Source: Eurosta solidaginis (lineage: Eukaryota; Arthropoda; Insecta; Diptera; Tephritidae). Taken from it: DNA of 64,000 bases. This document shows, piece by piece, positions 50,880-63,400 of the stretch; the first letter of the stretch is position 1, and every line of letters starts with the position of its first letter. Under the pieces are notes generated by a model. That model worked only from the letters and a program-made list of their open reading frames with translations, made no database searches and had not been told where the DNA came from. The stretch is from the NCBI RefSeq assembly GCF_040869045.1, contig NW_027137028.1, positions 220,000-283,999 on the forward strand, written 5' to 3'. A program made the position numbers and the translations under genes.

Positions 50880-53488
50880 CTTGGTTCAATAGATATGGAC
50901 ACTTATCCCTTTTAGTCGGTTAACCCCACCCAGTATGACGTAGAAATTGAACCGTTAGCGATAGAACCTTAAATCAGCTTGTGGATTAATATACACATAA
51001 AAACCTACCATCTGCAAAATAAATTCGATTCTATCTTGCTTGGTTCAATAGATATGGACACTTATCCCTTTTAGCCTGTTAACCCCACCCACAATAGATA
51101 TGGACACTTATCCATTTTAGTCGGTTAACCCCACCCACTTTGACGTAGAAATTGAACCGTTAACGGTAGAACTTTGTTTGTATCAGCTTGTGGATTAATA
51201 TACACAGAAAAACCTACCATCTGCAAAAATAAAATCGATTCTATCTTGCTTGGTTCAATAGATATGGACACTTATCCCTTTTAGTCGGTTAACGCCACCC
51301 AGTATGACGTAGAAATTGAACCGTTAGCGATAGAACCTTGGATCAGCTTGTGGATTAATATACACATAAAAACCTACCATCTGCAAAAATAAAATCGATT
51401 CTATCTTGCTTGTTTCAATAGATATGTATACTTATCCCTTTTAGTCGGTTAACCACACCCAGTATGACGTAGACGTTGAACCGTTAGCGATAGAACCGTG
51501 GATCAGCCCGTGGTTTAATATACACATAAAAACCTACCAGATGCAAAAATAAAATCGATTCTATCTTGCATGGTGCAATAGATATGGACACTTATCCCTT
51601 TTAGTCGGTTAACCCCACCCACTATAACTTAGAAATTGAACCGTTAACGACAGAACCTTGCATCAGCTTGTGGATTAAAATACACATAAAAGCCTACCAT
51701 ATGCAGAAACAAAATCGATTCTTTGTTGCTTGGTTCAATAGATATGGACACTTATCCCTTTTAGTCGGTTAACCCCATCCACTTTGACGTAGAAATTAAA
51801 CCGTTAACGATAGAACCTTGTATCAGCTTGTGGATTAATATACACATAAAAACCTATCATCTTCAAAAACAAAATGGGTTCTATCTTGCTTGGTTCAATA
51901 GATATGGATACTTATCCCTTTTAGTCGGTTAACCCCACACACTTTGACGTAGAAATTGAACCGTTAACGATAGAACCTTGTATTAGCTTGTGGATTAATA
52001 TACACATAAAAATCTACCATCTGCAAAAATAAATTCGATTCTATCTTGCTTGGTTCAATAGATATGGATACTTATCCCTTTTAGTCGGTTAACCCCACCC
52101 ACTTTGACGTAGAAATTGAACCGTTAACGACAGAACCTTGGATCAGCTTGTGGATTAATATACGCATAAAAACCTACCAGATGCAAAAATAAAATCGATT
52201 CTATCTTGCATGGTGCAATAGATATGGACACTTATCCCTTTTAGTCGGTTAACCCCACCCACTATAACGTAGAAATTGAACCGTTAACGACAGAACCTTG
52301 CATCAGCTTGTGGATTAAAATACACATAAAAGCCTACCATATGCAGAAACAAAATCGATTCTTTGTTGCTTGGTTCAATAGATATGGACACTTATCCCTT
52401 TTAGTCGGTTAACCCCATCCACTTTGACGTAGAAATTGAACCCTTTACGATAGAACCTTGTATCAGCTTGTGGATTAATATACACATAAAAACCTATCAT
52501 CTTCAAAAACAAAATGGGTTCTATCTTGCTTGGTTCAATAGATATGGACACTTATCCCTTTTAGTCGGTTAACCCCACCCACTATAACGTAGAAATTGAA
52601 CCGTTAACGACAGAACCTTGCATCAGCTTGTGGATTAAAATACACATAAAAGCCTACCATATGCAGAAACAAAATCGATTCTTTGTTGCTTGGTTCAATA
52701 GATATGGACACTTATCCCTTTTAGTCGGTTAACCCCATCCACTTTGACGTAGAAATTGAACCCTTTACGATAGAACCTTGTATCAGCTTGTGGATTAATA
52801 TACACATAAAAACCTATTATCTTCAAAAACAAAATGGGTTCTATCTTGCTTGGTTCAATAGATATGGATACTTATCCCTTTTAGTCGGTTAACCCCACCC
52901 ACTTTGACGTAGAAATTGAACCGTTAACGACAGAACCTTGGATCAGCTTGTGCATTAATATACACATAAAACCCTATCAGCTGCAAAAACAAAATCGATT
53001 CTATCTTGCTTGGTTCAATAGATATGGACACTTATCCCTTTTAATCGGTTAACCCCACCCAATTTGACATAGAAATTGAACCGTTAACGATAGAATCTTG
53101 TATCAGCTTGCGGATTAATATACAGATAAAAACCTACCATCTGCAAAAATAAAATCGATTCTATATTGCTTCGTTCAATAGATATGGACACTTATCCCTT
53201 TTAGTCGGTTAACCCCACCCAGTATGACGTAGACGTTGACCCGTTAGCGATAGAACCGTGGATCAGCCTGTGGATTAATATACACATAAAAACCTACCAG
53301 ATGCAGAAATAAAATCGATTCTATCTTGCATGGTATAATAGATATGGACACTTATCCCTTTTAGTCGGTTAACCCCACCCACTATGACGTAGAAATTGAA
53401 CCGTTAACGACAGAATCTTGTGTCAGCTTGTGGATTAATGTACACATAAAAACCTACCATCTGCAGAAACAAAATCGATTCTATCTTG
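50880..53488 (+). repeat. 2609-bp higher-order repeat, copy 2
   Basis: In register with the previous copy. It shares with copy 3, but not copy 1, GCCCGTGGTTTAATATAC, AACTTAGAAATTG, GAAATTAAACC and TATACGCATAAAAACC, so copies 2 and 3 split after copy 1 diverged. CCCTTTACG occurs twice here (near 52442 and 52762) against once in copy 1, a likely local conversion. Confidence 0.92.
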
Positions 53489-55047
53489 CTTGGTTCAATA
53501 GATATGGACACTTATCCCTTTTAGTCGGTTAACCCCACCCAGTATGACGTAGAAATTGAACCGTTAGCGATAGAACCTTAAATCAGCTTGTGGATTAATA
53601 TACACATAAAAACCTACCATCTGCAAAATAAATTCGATTCTATCTTGCTTGGTTCAATAGATATGGACACTTATCCCTTTTAGCCTGTTAACCCCACCCA
53701 CAATAGATATGGACACTTATCCATTTTAGTCGGTTAACCCCACCCACTTTGACGTAGAAATTGAACCGTTAACGGTAGAACTTTGTTTGTATCAGCTTGT
53801 GGATTAATATACACAGAAAAACCTACCATCTGCAAAAATAAAATCGATTCTATCTTGCTTGGTTCAATAGATATGGACACTTATCCCTTTTAGTCGGTTA
53901 ACGCCACCCAGTATGACGTAGAAATTGAACCGTTAGCGATAGAACCTTGGATCAGCTTGTGGATTAATATACACATAAAAACCTACCATCTGCAAAAATA
54001 AAATCGATTCTATCTTGCTTGTTTCAATAGATATGTATACTTATCCCTTTTAGTCGGTTAACCACACCCAGTATGACGTAGACGTTGAACCGTTAGCGAT
54101 AGAACCGTGGATCAGCCCGTGGTTTAATATACACATAAAAACCTACCAGATGCAAAAATAAAATCGATTCTATCTTGCATGGTGCAATAGATATGGACAC
54201 TTATCCCTTTTAGTCGGTTAACCCCACCCACTATAACTTAGAAATTGAACCGTTAACGACAGAACCTTGCATCAGCTTGTGGATTAAAATACACATAAAA
54301 GCCTACCATATGCAGAAACAAAATCGATTCTTTGTTGCTTGGTTCAATAGATATGGACACTTATCCCTTTTAGTCGGTTAACCCCATCCACTTTGACGTA
54401 GAAATTAAACCGTTAACGATAGAACCTTGTATCAGCTTGTGGATTAATATACACATAAAAACCTATCATCTTCAAAAACAAAATGGGTTCTATCTTGCTT
54501 GGTTCAATAGATATGGATACTTATCCCTTTTAGTCGGTTAACCCCACACACTTTGACGTAGAAATTGAACCGTTAACGATAGAACCTTGTATTAGCTTGT
54601 GGATTAATATACACATAAAAATCTACCATCTGCAAAAATAAATTCGATTCTATCTTGCTTGGTTCAATAGATATGGATACTTATCCCTTTTAGTCGGTTA
54701 ACCCCACCCACTTTGACGTAGAAATTGAACCGTTAACGACAGAACCTTGGATCAGCTTGTGGATTAATATACGCATAAAAACCTACCAGATGCAAAAATA
54801 AAATCGATTCTATCTTGCATGGTGCAATAGATATGGACACTTATCCCTTTTAGTCGGTTAACCCCACCCACTATAACGTAGAAATTGAACCGTTAACGAC
54901 AGAACCTTGCATCAGCTTGTGGATTAAAATACACATAAAAGCCTACCATATGCAGAAACAAAATCGATTCTTTGTTGCTTGGTTCAATAGATATGGACAC
55001 TTATCCCTTTTAGTCGGTTAACCCCATCCACTTTGACGTAGAAATTG
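53489..55047 (+). repeat. 2609-bp higher-order repeat, copy 3 (partial)
   Basis: Identical in layout to the first 1.56 kb of copy 2. At about 55047 copy 2 reads CCCTTTACG while this copy reads CCGTTAACG and continues into AAAATGCGTCC, so the repeat has switched to a string like 47040-48150. Confidence 0.9.
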
Positions 55048-56140
55048 AACCGTTAACGATAGAACCTTGTATCAGCTTGTGGATTAATATACACATAAAA
55101 ACCTATCATCTTCAAAAACAAAATGCGTCCTATATTGCTTGGTTCAATAGATATGGACACTTATCCCTTTTAGTCGGTTAACCCCACACACTATAACGTA
55201 GAAATTGAACCGTTAACGACAGAACCTTGCATCAGCTTGTGGATTAAAATACACATAAAAGCCTACCATATGCAGAAACAAAATCGATTCTTTGTTGCTT
55301 GGTTCAATAGATATGGACACTTATCCCTTTTAGTCGGTTAACCCCATCCACTTTGACGTAGAAATTGAACCGTTTACGATAGAACCTTGTATCAGCTTGT
55401 GGATTAATATACACATAAAAGCCTATCATCTTCAAAAACAAAATGGGTTCTATCTTGCTTGGTTCAATAGATATGGATACTTATCCCTTTTAGTCGGTTA
55501 ACCCCACACATTTTGACGTAGAAATTGAACCGTTAACGATAGAACCTTGTATTAGCTTGTGGATTAATATACACATAAAATCCTACCATCTGCAAAAATA
55601 AAATCGATTCTATCTTGCTTGGTTCAATATATGTGGACACTTATCCCTTTTAGTCGGTTAACCCCATCCACTTTGACGTAGAAATTGAACCGTTAACGAT
55701 AGAACCTTGTATCAGCTTGTGGATTAATATACACATAAAAACCTATTATCTTCAAAAACAAAATGGGTTCTATCTTGCTTGGTTCAATAGATATGGATAT
55801 TTATCCCTTTTAGTCGGTTAACCCCACACACTTTGACGTAGAAATTGAACCGTTAACGATAGAACCTTGTATTAGCTTGTGGATTAATATACACATAAAA
55901 TCCTACCATCTGCAAAAATAAAATCGATTCTATCTTGCTTGGTTCAATAGATATGGACACTTATCCCTTTTAGTCAGTTAACCCCATCCACTTTGACGTA
56001 GAAATTGAACCGTTAACAATAGAATCTTGTGTCGGCTTGTGGATTAATATACACATAAAAACCTATTATCTTCAAAAACAAAATGGGTTCTATCTTGCTT
56101 GGTTCAATAGATATGGATACTTATCCCTTTTAGTCGGTTA
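55048..56140 (+). repeat. Satellite leading to the C run
   Basis: About seven monomers matching 47040-48150, with private changes ATATTGCTTGG (55131), ACACATTTTGACG and CAATATATGTGG (55627). The short plus-strand open frame that crosses the C run is a chance frame. Confidence 0.85.
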
Positions 56141-56160
56141 CCCCCCCCCCCCCCCCCCCC
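56141..56160 (+). repeat. C20 homopolymer replacing satellite bases
   Basis: Twenty C follow TAGTCGGTTA and precede AACCAAGACGTAGAAATTC. The normal monomer has GGTTAACCCCACCCACTTTGACG here, so the run replaces the C-rich segment, and AACCAAGACG does not match any other monomer in the window. It may be a true slippage expansion or a gap or consensus artefact. Confidence 0.9.
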
Positions 56161-57545
56161 AACCAAGACGTAGAAATTCAACCGTTAACGACAGAATCTT
56201 GGATCAGCTTGTGCATTAATATACACATAAAACCCTATCAGCTGCAAAAACAAAATCGATTCTATCTTGCTTGGTTCAATAGATATGGACACTTATCCCT
56301 TTTAATCGGTTAACCCCACCCAATTTGACATAGAAATTGAACCGTTAACGACAGAACCTTGTATCAGCTTGCGGATTAATATACAGATAAAAACCTACCA
56401 GATGCAAAAATAAAATCGATTCTATCTTGCTTCGTTCAATAGATATGGACACTTATCCCTTTTAGTCGGTTAACCCCACCCAGTATGACGTAGACGTTGA
56501 CCCGTTAGCGATAGAACCGTGGATCAGCCTGTGGATTAATACACACATAAAAACCTACCAGATGCAAAAATAAAATCGATTCTATCTTGCATGGTACAAT
56601 ACATATGGACACTTATCCCTTTTAGTCGGTTAACCCCACCCACTATGACGTAGAAATTGAACCGTTAACGACAGAATCTCGTATCAGCTTGTGGATTAAT
56701 ATACACATAAAAACCTACCATCTGCAGAAACAAAATCGATTCTATCTTGCTTGGTTCAATAGATATGGACACTTATCCCTTTTAGTCAGTTAACCCCATC
56801 CACTTTGACGTAGAAATTGAACCGTTAACGATAGAATCTTGTATCGGCTTGTGGATTAATATACACATAAAAACCTATTATCTTCAAAAACAAAATGGGT
56901 TCTATCTTGCTTGGTTCAATAGATATGGATACTTATCCCTTTTAGTCGGTTAACCCCACCCACTTTGACGTAGAAATTGAACCGTTAACGACAGAACCTT
57001 GGATCAGCTTGTGCATTAATATACACATAAAACCCTATCAGCTGCAAAAACAAAATCGATTCTATCTTGCTTGGTTCAATAGATATGGACACTTATCCCT
57101 TTTAATCGGTTAACCCCACCCAATTTGACATAGAAATTGAACCGTTAACGATAGAACCTTGTATCAGCCTGTGGATTAATATACACATAAAAACCTACCA
57201 GATGCAAAAATAAAATCGATTCTATCTTGCATGGTACAATAGATATGGACACTTATCCCTTTTAGTCGGTTAACCCCACCCACTATGACGTAGACGTTGA
57301 CCCGTTAGCGATAGAACCGTGGATCAGCCTGTGGATTAATACACACATAAAAACCTACCAGATGCAAAAATAAAATCGATTCTATCTTGCATGGTACAAT
57401 AGATATGGACACTTATCCCTTTTAGTCGGTTAACCCCACCCACTATGACGTAGAAATTGAACCGTTAACGACAGAATCTCGTATCAGCTTGTGGATTAAT
57501 ATACACATAAAAACCTACCATCTGCAGAAACAAAATCGATTCTAT
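56161..57545 (+). repeat. 800-bp tandem duplication right of the C run
   Basis: CTATCAGCTGCAAAAAC occurs at 56236 and 57036, and CAGAATCTCGTATCAGC again about 800 bp apart, equal to five monomers. The two copies differ by the order of a few substitutions (CAATACATATGG near 56597 against CAATAGATATGG). Confidence 0.84.
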
Positions 57546-60400
57546 CTTGCTTGGTTCAATAGATATGGACGCTTATCCCTTTTAGTCGGTTAACCCCACC
57601 CACAATAGCTATGGACACTTATCCCTTTTAGTCGGTTAACCCCATCCACTTTGACGTAGAAATTGAACCGTTAACGATAGAACCTTGTATTAGCTTTTGC
57701 ATTAATAGACACATAAAATCCTACCATCTGCAAAAATAAAATCGATTCTATCTTGCTTGGTTCAATAGATATGGACACTTATCCCTTTTAGTCAGTTAAC
57801 CCCATCCACTTTGACGTAGAAATTGAACCGTTAACGATAGAACCTTGTATCAGCTTGTGGATTAATATACACATAAAAACCTATTATCTTCAAAAACAAA
57901 ATGGGTTCTATCTTGCTTGGTTCAATAGATATGGATACTTATCCCTTTTAGTCGGTTAACCCAACCACTTTGACGTAGAAATTGGACCGTTAACGATAGA
58001 ACCTTGTATAAGCCTGTGGAGCAATATACACATAAAAAACTACCATCTGCAAAAATAAAATCGATTATATCTTGCTTGGTTCAATAGATATGGACACTTA
58101 TCCCTTTTAGTCGGTTAACCCCACCCAGTATGACGTAGAAATTGAACCGTTAGCGATAGAACCTTAAATCAGCTTGTGGATTAATATACACATAAAAACC
58201 TACCATCTGCAAAATAAATTCGATTCTATCTTGCTTGGTTCAATAGATATGGACACTTATCCCTTTTAGTCTGTTAACCCCACCCACAATAGATATGGAC
58301 ACTTATCCATTTTAGTCGGTTAACCCCACCCACTTTGACGTAGAAATTGAACCGTTAACGGTAGAACTTTGTTTGTATCAGCTTGTGGATTAATATACAC
58401 AGAAAAACCTACCATCTGCAAAAATAAAATCGATTCTATCTTGCTTGGTTAAATAGATATGGACGCTTATCCCTTTTAGTCGGTTAACGCCACCCAGTAT
58501 GACGTAGAAATTGAACCGTTAGCGATAGAACCTTGGATCAGCTTGTGGATTAATATACACATAAAAACCTACCATCTGCAAAAATAAAATCGATTCTATC
58601 TTGCTTGTTTCAATAGATATGTATACTTATCCCTTTTAGTCGGTTAACCACACCCAGTATGACGTAGACGTTGAACCGTTAGCGATAGAACCGTGGATCA
58701 GCCCGTGGATTAATATACACAAAAAAACCTACCAGATGCAAAAATAAAATCGATTCTATCTTGCATGGTGCAATAGATATGGACACTTATCCATTTTAGT
58801 CGGTTAACCCCACCCACTATAACGTAGAAATTGAACCGTTAACGACAGAACCTTGCATCAGCTTGTGGATTAAAATACACATAAAAGCATACCATATGCA
58901 GAAACAAAATCGATTCTTTGTTGCTTGGTTCAATAGATGTGGACACTTATCCCTTTTAGTCGGTTAACCCCATCCACTTTGACGTAGAAATTGAACCGTT
59001 AACGATAGAACCTTGTATCAGCTTGTGGATTAATATACACATAAAAACCTATCATCTTCAAAAACAAAATGGGTTCTATCTTACTTGGTTCAATAGATAT
59101 GGATACCTATCCCTTTTAGTCGGTTAACCCCACACACTTTGACGTAGAAATTGAACCGTTAACGATAGAACCTTGTATTAGCTTGTGGATTAATATACAC
59201 ATAAAAATCTACCATCTGCAAAAATAAATTCGATTCTATCTTGCTTGGTTCAATAGATATGGATACTTATCTCTTTTAGTCGGTTAACCCCACCCACTTT
59301 GACGTAGAAATTGAACCATTAACGACAGAACCTTGGATCAGCTTGTGGATTAATATACACATAAATACCTATCATCTGCGAAAACGAAATCGATTTATCT
59401 TGCTTGGTTCAATAGATATGGACACTTATCCCTTTTAGTCGGTTAACCCCATCCACTTTGACGTAGAAATTGAACCGTTAACGATAGAACCTTGTATCAG
59501 CTTGTGGATTAATATACACATAAAAACTTATCATCTGCAAAAACAAAATCGATTCTATCTTGCTTGGTTCAATAGATATGGATACTTATACCTTTTAGTC
59601 GGTTAATCCCACCCACAATAGATATGGACACTTATCCCTTTTATTCGGTTAACCCCATCCACTTTGACGTAGAAATTGAACCGTTAACGATAGAACCTTT
59701 GGATCAGCTTGGGGATTAATATACACATAAAAACCTACCATCTGCAAAAATAAATTCGATTCTATCTTGCTTGGTTCAATAGATATGTATACTTATCCCT
59801 TTTAGTCGGTTAACCCCACCCACTATGACGTAGAAATTGAACCATTAAAGATAGAGCCTTAGATCAGCTTGTGAATTAATACACACATAAAAGCTTATCA
59901 TCTTCAAAAACAAAATCGATTCTATCTTGCTTGGTTCAATAGATATGGAAGCTTTTAGTCGGTTAACCCCACCCACTTTGACGTAGAAATTGAACCGTTA
60001 ACGATAGAACCTTGTATTAGCTTGCGGATTAATATACACATAAAATCCTACCATCTGGAAAAATAAAATCGATTCTATCTTGCTTGGTTCAATAGATATG
60101 GACACTTATCCCTTTTAGTCGGTTAACCCCATCCACTTTGACATAGAAATTGAACCGTTAACGATAGAACCTTGTATCAGCTTGTGGATTAATATGCACA
60201 TAAAAACCTATTATCTTCAAAAACAAAATGGGTTCTATCTTGCTTGGTTCAATAGATATGGATACTTATCCCTTTTAGTCGGTTAACCCCACACACTTTG
60301 ACGTAGAAATTGAACCGTTAACGTTAGAACCTTGTATTAGCTTGTGGATTAATATACACATAAAATCCTACCATCTGCAAAAATAAAATCGATTCTATCT
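57546..60400 (+). repeat. Mixed satellite with partial relative of the 2609-bp unit
   Basis: 46-bp units lie near 57604, 58286 and 59616. From about 58130 to 59230 the order of monomers follows the 2609-bp unit (GAACCTTAAATC, 46-bp unit, 164-bp monomer, CTTGTTTCAATAG, TTTGTTGC). Near 59948 a monomer is shortened: ATATGGAAGC runs into TTTTAGTCGG. No gene is present. Confidence 0.84.
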
Positions 60401-63400
60401 TGCTTGGTTCAATAGATATGGACACTTATCCCTTTTAGTCAGTTAACCCCATCCACTTTGACGTAGAAATTGAACCGTTAACGATAGAATCTTGTATCAG
60501 CTTGTGGATTAATATACACATAAAAACCTATTATCTTCAAACACAAAATGGGTTCTATCTTGCTTGGTTCAATAGATATAGATACTTATCCCTTTTAGTC
60601 GGTTAACCCCACCCACTTTGACGTAGAAATTGAACCGTTAACGACAGAACCTTGGATCAGCTTGTGGATTAATATACACATAATACCTATCATCTGCGAA
60701 AACGAAATCGATTTATCTTGCTTGGTTCAATAGATATGGACACTTATCCCTTTTAGTCGGTTAACCCCATCCACTTTGACATAGAAATTGAACCGTTAAC
60801 GATAGAACCTTGTATCAGCTTGTGCATTAATATACACATAAAAACCTACATCTGCAAAAATAAAATCGATTCTATCCTTGCTTGGTTCAATAGATATGGA
60901 CACTTATCCCTTTTAGTCGGTTAACCCCACCCAGTATGACGTAGAAATTGAACCGTTAGCGATAGAACCTTGGATCAGCTTCTTCAAAAAACAAAATGGG
61001 TTCTATCTTGCTTGGTTCAATAGATATGGATACTTATCCCTTTTAGTCGGTTAACCCCACACACTTTGACGTAGAAATTGAACCGTTAACGATAGAACCT
61101 TGTATTAGCTTGTGGATTAATATACACATAAAAACCTACCATCTGCAAAAATAAATTCGATTCTATCTAGCTTGGTTCAATAGATATGGATACTTATCCT
61201 TTTAGTCGGTTAACCCCATCCACTTTGACATAGAAATCGAACCGTTAACGATAGAACCTTGTATCAGCTTGTGGATTAATATACACATAAAAACCTACCA
61301 TCTGCAAAAATAAAATCGATTCTATCTTGTTGTATTAGCTTGTGGATTAATATACACATAAAATCCTACCATCTGCAAAAATAAAATCGATTCTATTCTT
61401 GCTGTATTAGCTTGTGGATTAATATAAACATAAAATCCTACCATCTGCAAAAATAAAATCGATTCTATCTTGCTTGGTTCAATTAGATATGGACACTTAT
61501 CCCTTTTAGTCAGTTAACCCATCCACTTTGACGTAGAAATTGAACCGTTAACGATAGAACCTTGTATCAGCTTGTGGATTAATAATACACATAAAAACCT
61601 ATTATCTTCAAAAACAAAATGGGTTCTATCTTGCTTGGTTCAATAGATATAGATACTTATCCCTTTTAGTCGGTTAACCCACCCACTTTGACGTAGAAAT
61701 TGAACCGTTAACGACAGAACCTTGGATCGGCTTGTGGATTAATATACACATAAATACCTATCATCTGCGAAAACGAAATCGATTTATCTTGCTTGGTTCA
61801 ATAGATATGGACACTTATCCCTTTTAGTCGGTTAACCCATCCACTTTGACATAGAAATTGAACCGTTAACGATAGAACCTTGTATCAGCTTGTGCATTAA
61901 TGTACACATAAAAACCTACCATCTGCAAAAATAAAATCGATTCTATCTTGCTTGGTTCAATAGATATGGGACACTTATCCCTTTTAGTCGGTTAACCCCA
62001 CCCAGTATGACGTAGAAATTGAACCGTTAGCGATAGAACCTTGGATCAGCTTCTTCAAAAACAAAATGGGTTCTATCTTGCTTGGTTCAATAGATATGGA
62101 TACTTATCCCTTTTAGTCGGTTAACCCCACACACTTTGACGTAGAAATTGAACCGTTAACGATAGAACCTTGTATTAGCTTGTGGATTAATATAGACATA
62201 AAAACCTACCATCTGCAAAAATAAATTCGATTCTATCTAGCTTGGTTCAATAGATATGGATACTTATCCCTTTTAGTCGGTTAACCCCATCCACTTTGAC
62301 ATAGAAATCGAACCGTTAACGATAGAACCTTGTATCAGCTTGTGGATTAATATACACATAAAAACCTACCATCTGCAAAAATAAAATCGATTCTATCTTG
62401 CTGTATTAGCTTGTGGATTAATATACACATAAAATCCTACCATCTGCAAGAATAAAATCGATTCTATCTTGCTTGGATCAATAGATATGGACACTTATCC
62501 CTTTTAGTCGGTTAACCCCACCCAATTTGACGTAGAAATTGAACGTTTAACGATAGAACCTTGCGTTAGCTTGTGGATTAATATACACATAAAACCTGCC
62601 ATCTGCAAGAATAAAATCGATTCTATCTTGCTTGGTTCAATAGATATGGACACTTATCCCTTTTAGTCGGTTAACCCCACCCACTTTGACGTAGAATTTA
62701 ACCGTTAACGACAGAACCTTGTATCAGCTTGTGGATTAATACACACATAAAAACCTATTATCTTCAAAAACAAAATGGGTTCTATCTTGCTTGGTTCAAT
62801 AGATATGGATACTTATACCTTTTAGTCGGTTAACCCCACCCACTTTGACGTAGAAATTGAACCGTTAACGAACAGAACCTTGGATCAGCTTGTGGATTAA
62901 TATACACATAAAAACGTACCAGATGCAAAAATAAATCGATTCTATCTTGCATTGTGCAATAGATATGGACACTTATCCCTTTTAGTCGGTTAACCCCACC
63001 CAATTTGACGTAGAAATTGAACGTTTTAACGATAGAACCTTGCGTTAGCTTGTGGATTAATATACACATAAAACCTGCCATCTGCAAGAATAAAATCGAT
63101 TCTATCTTGCTTGGTTCAATAGATATGGACACTTATCCCTTTTAGTCGGTTAACCCCACCCACTTTGACGTAGAAATTGAACCGTTAACGACAGAAGCTT
63201 GTATCAGCTTGTGGATTAATATACACATAAAAACCTATTATCTTCAAAAACAAAATGGGGTTCTATCTTGCTTGGTTTCAATAGATATAGATACTTATCC
63301 CTTTTAGTCGGTTAACCCCACCCACTTTGACGCAGAAATTGAACCGTTAACGACAGAACCTTGGATCAGCTTGTGATTAATATACACATAAAACGTACCA

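Noticed and set aside
62830..63132. Minus-strand open frame of 100 codons
   Set aside because: This is the longest frame but it lies in the indel-rich satellite, and its translation is two passages through the same monomer. It arises because one-base indels join frames.
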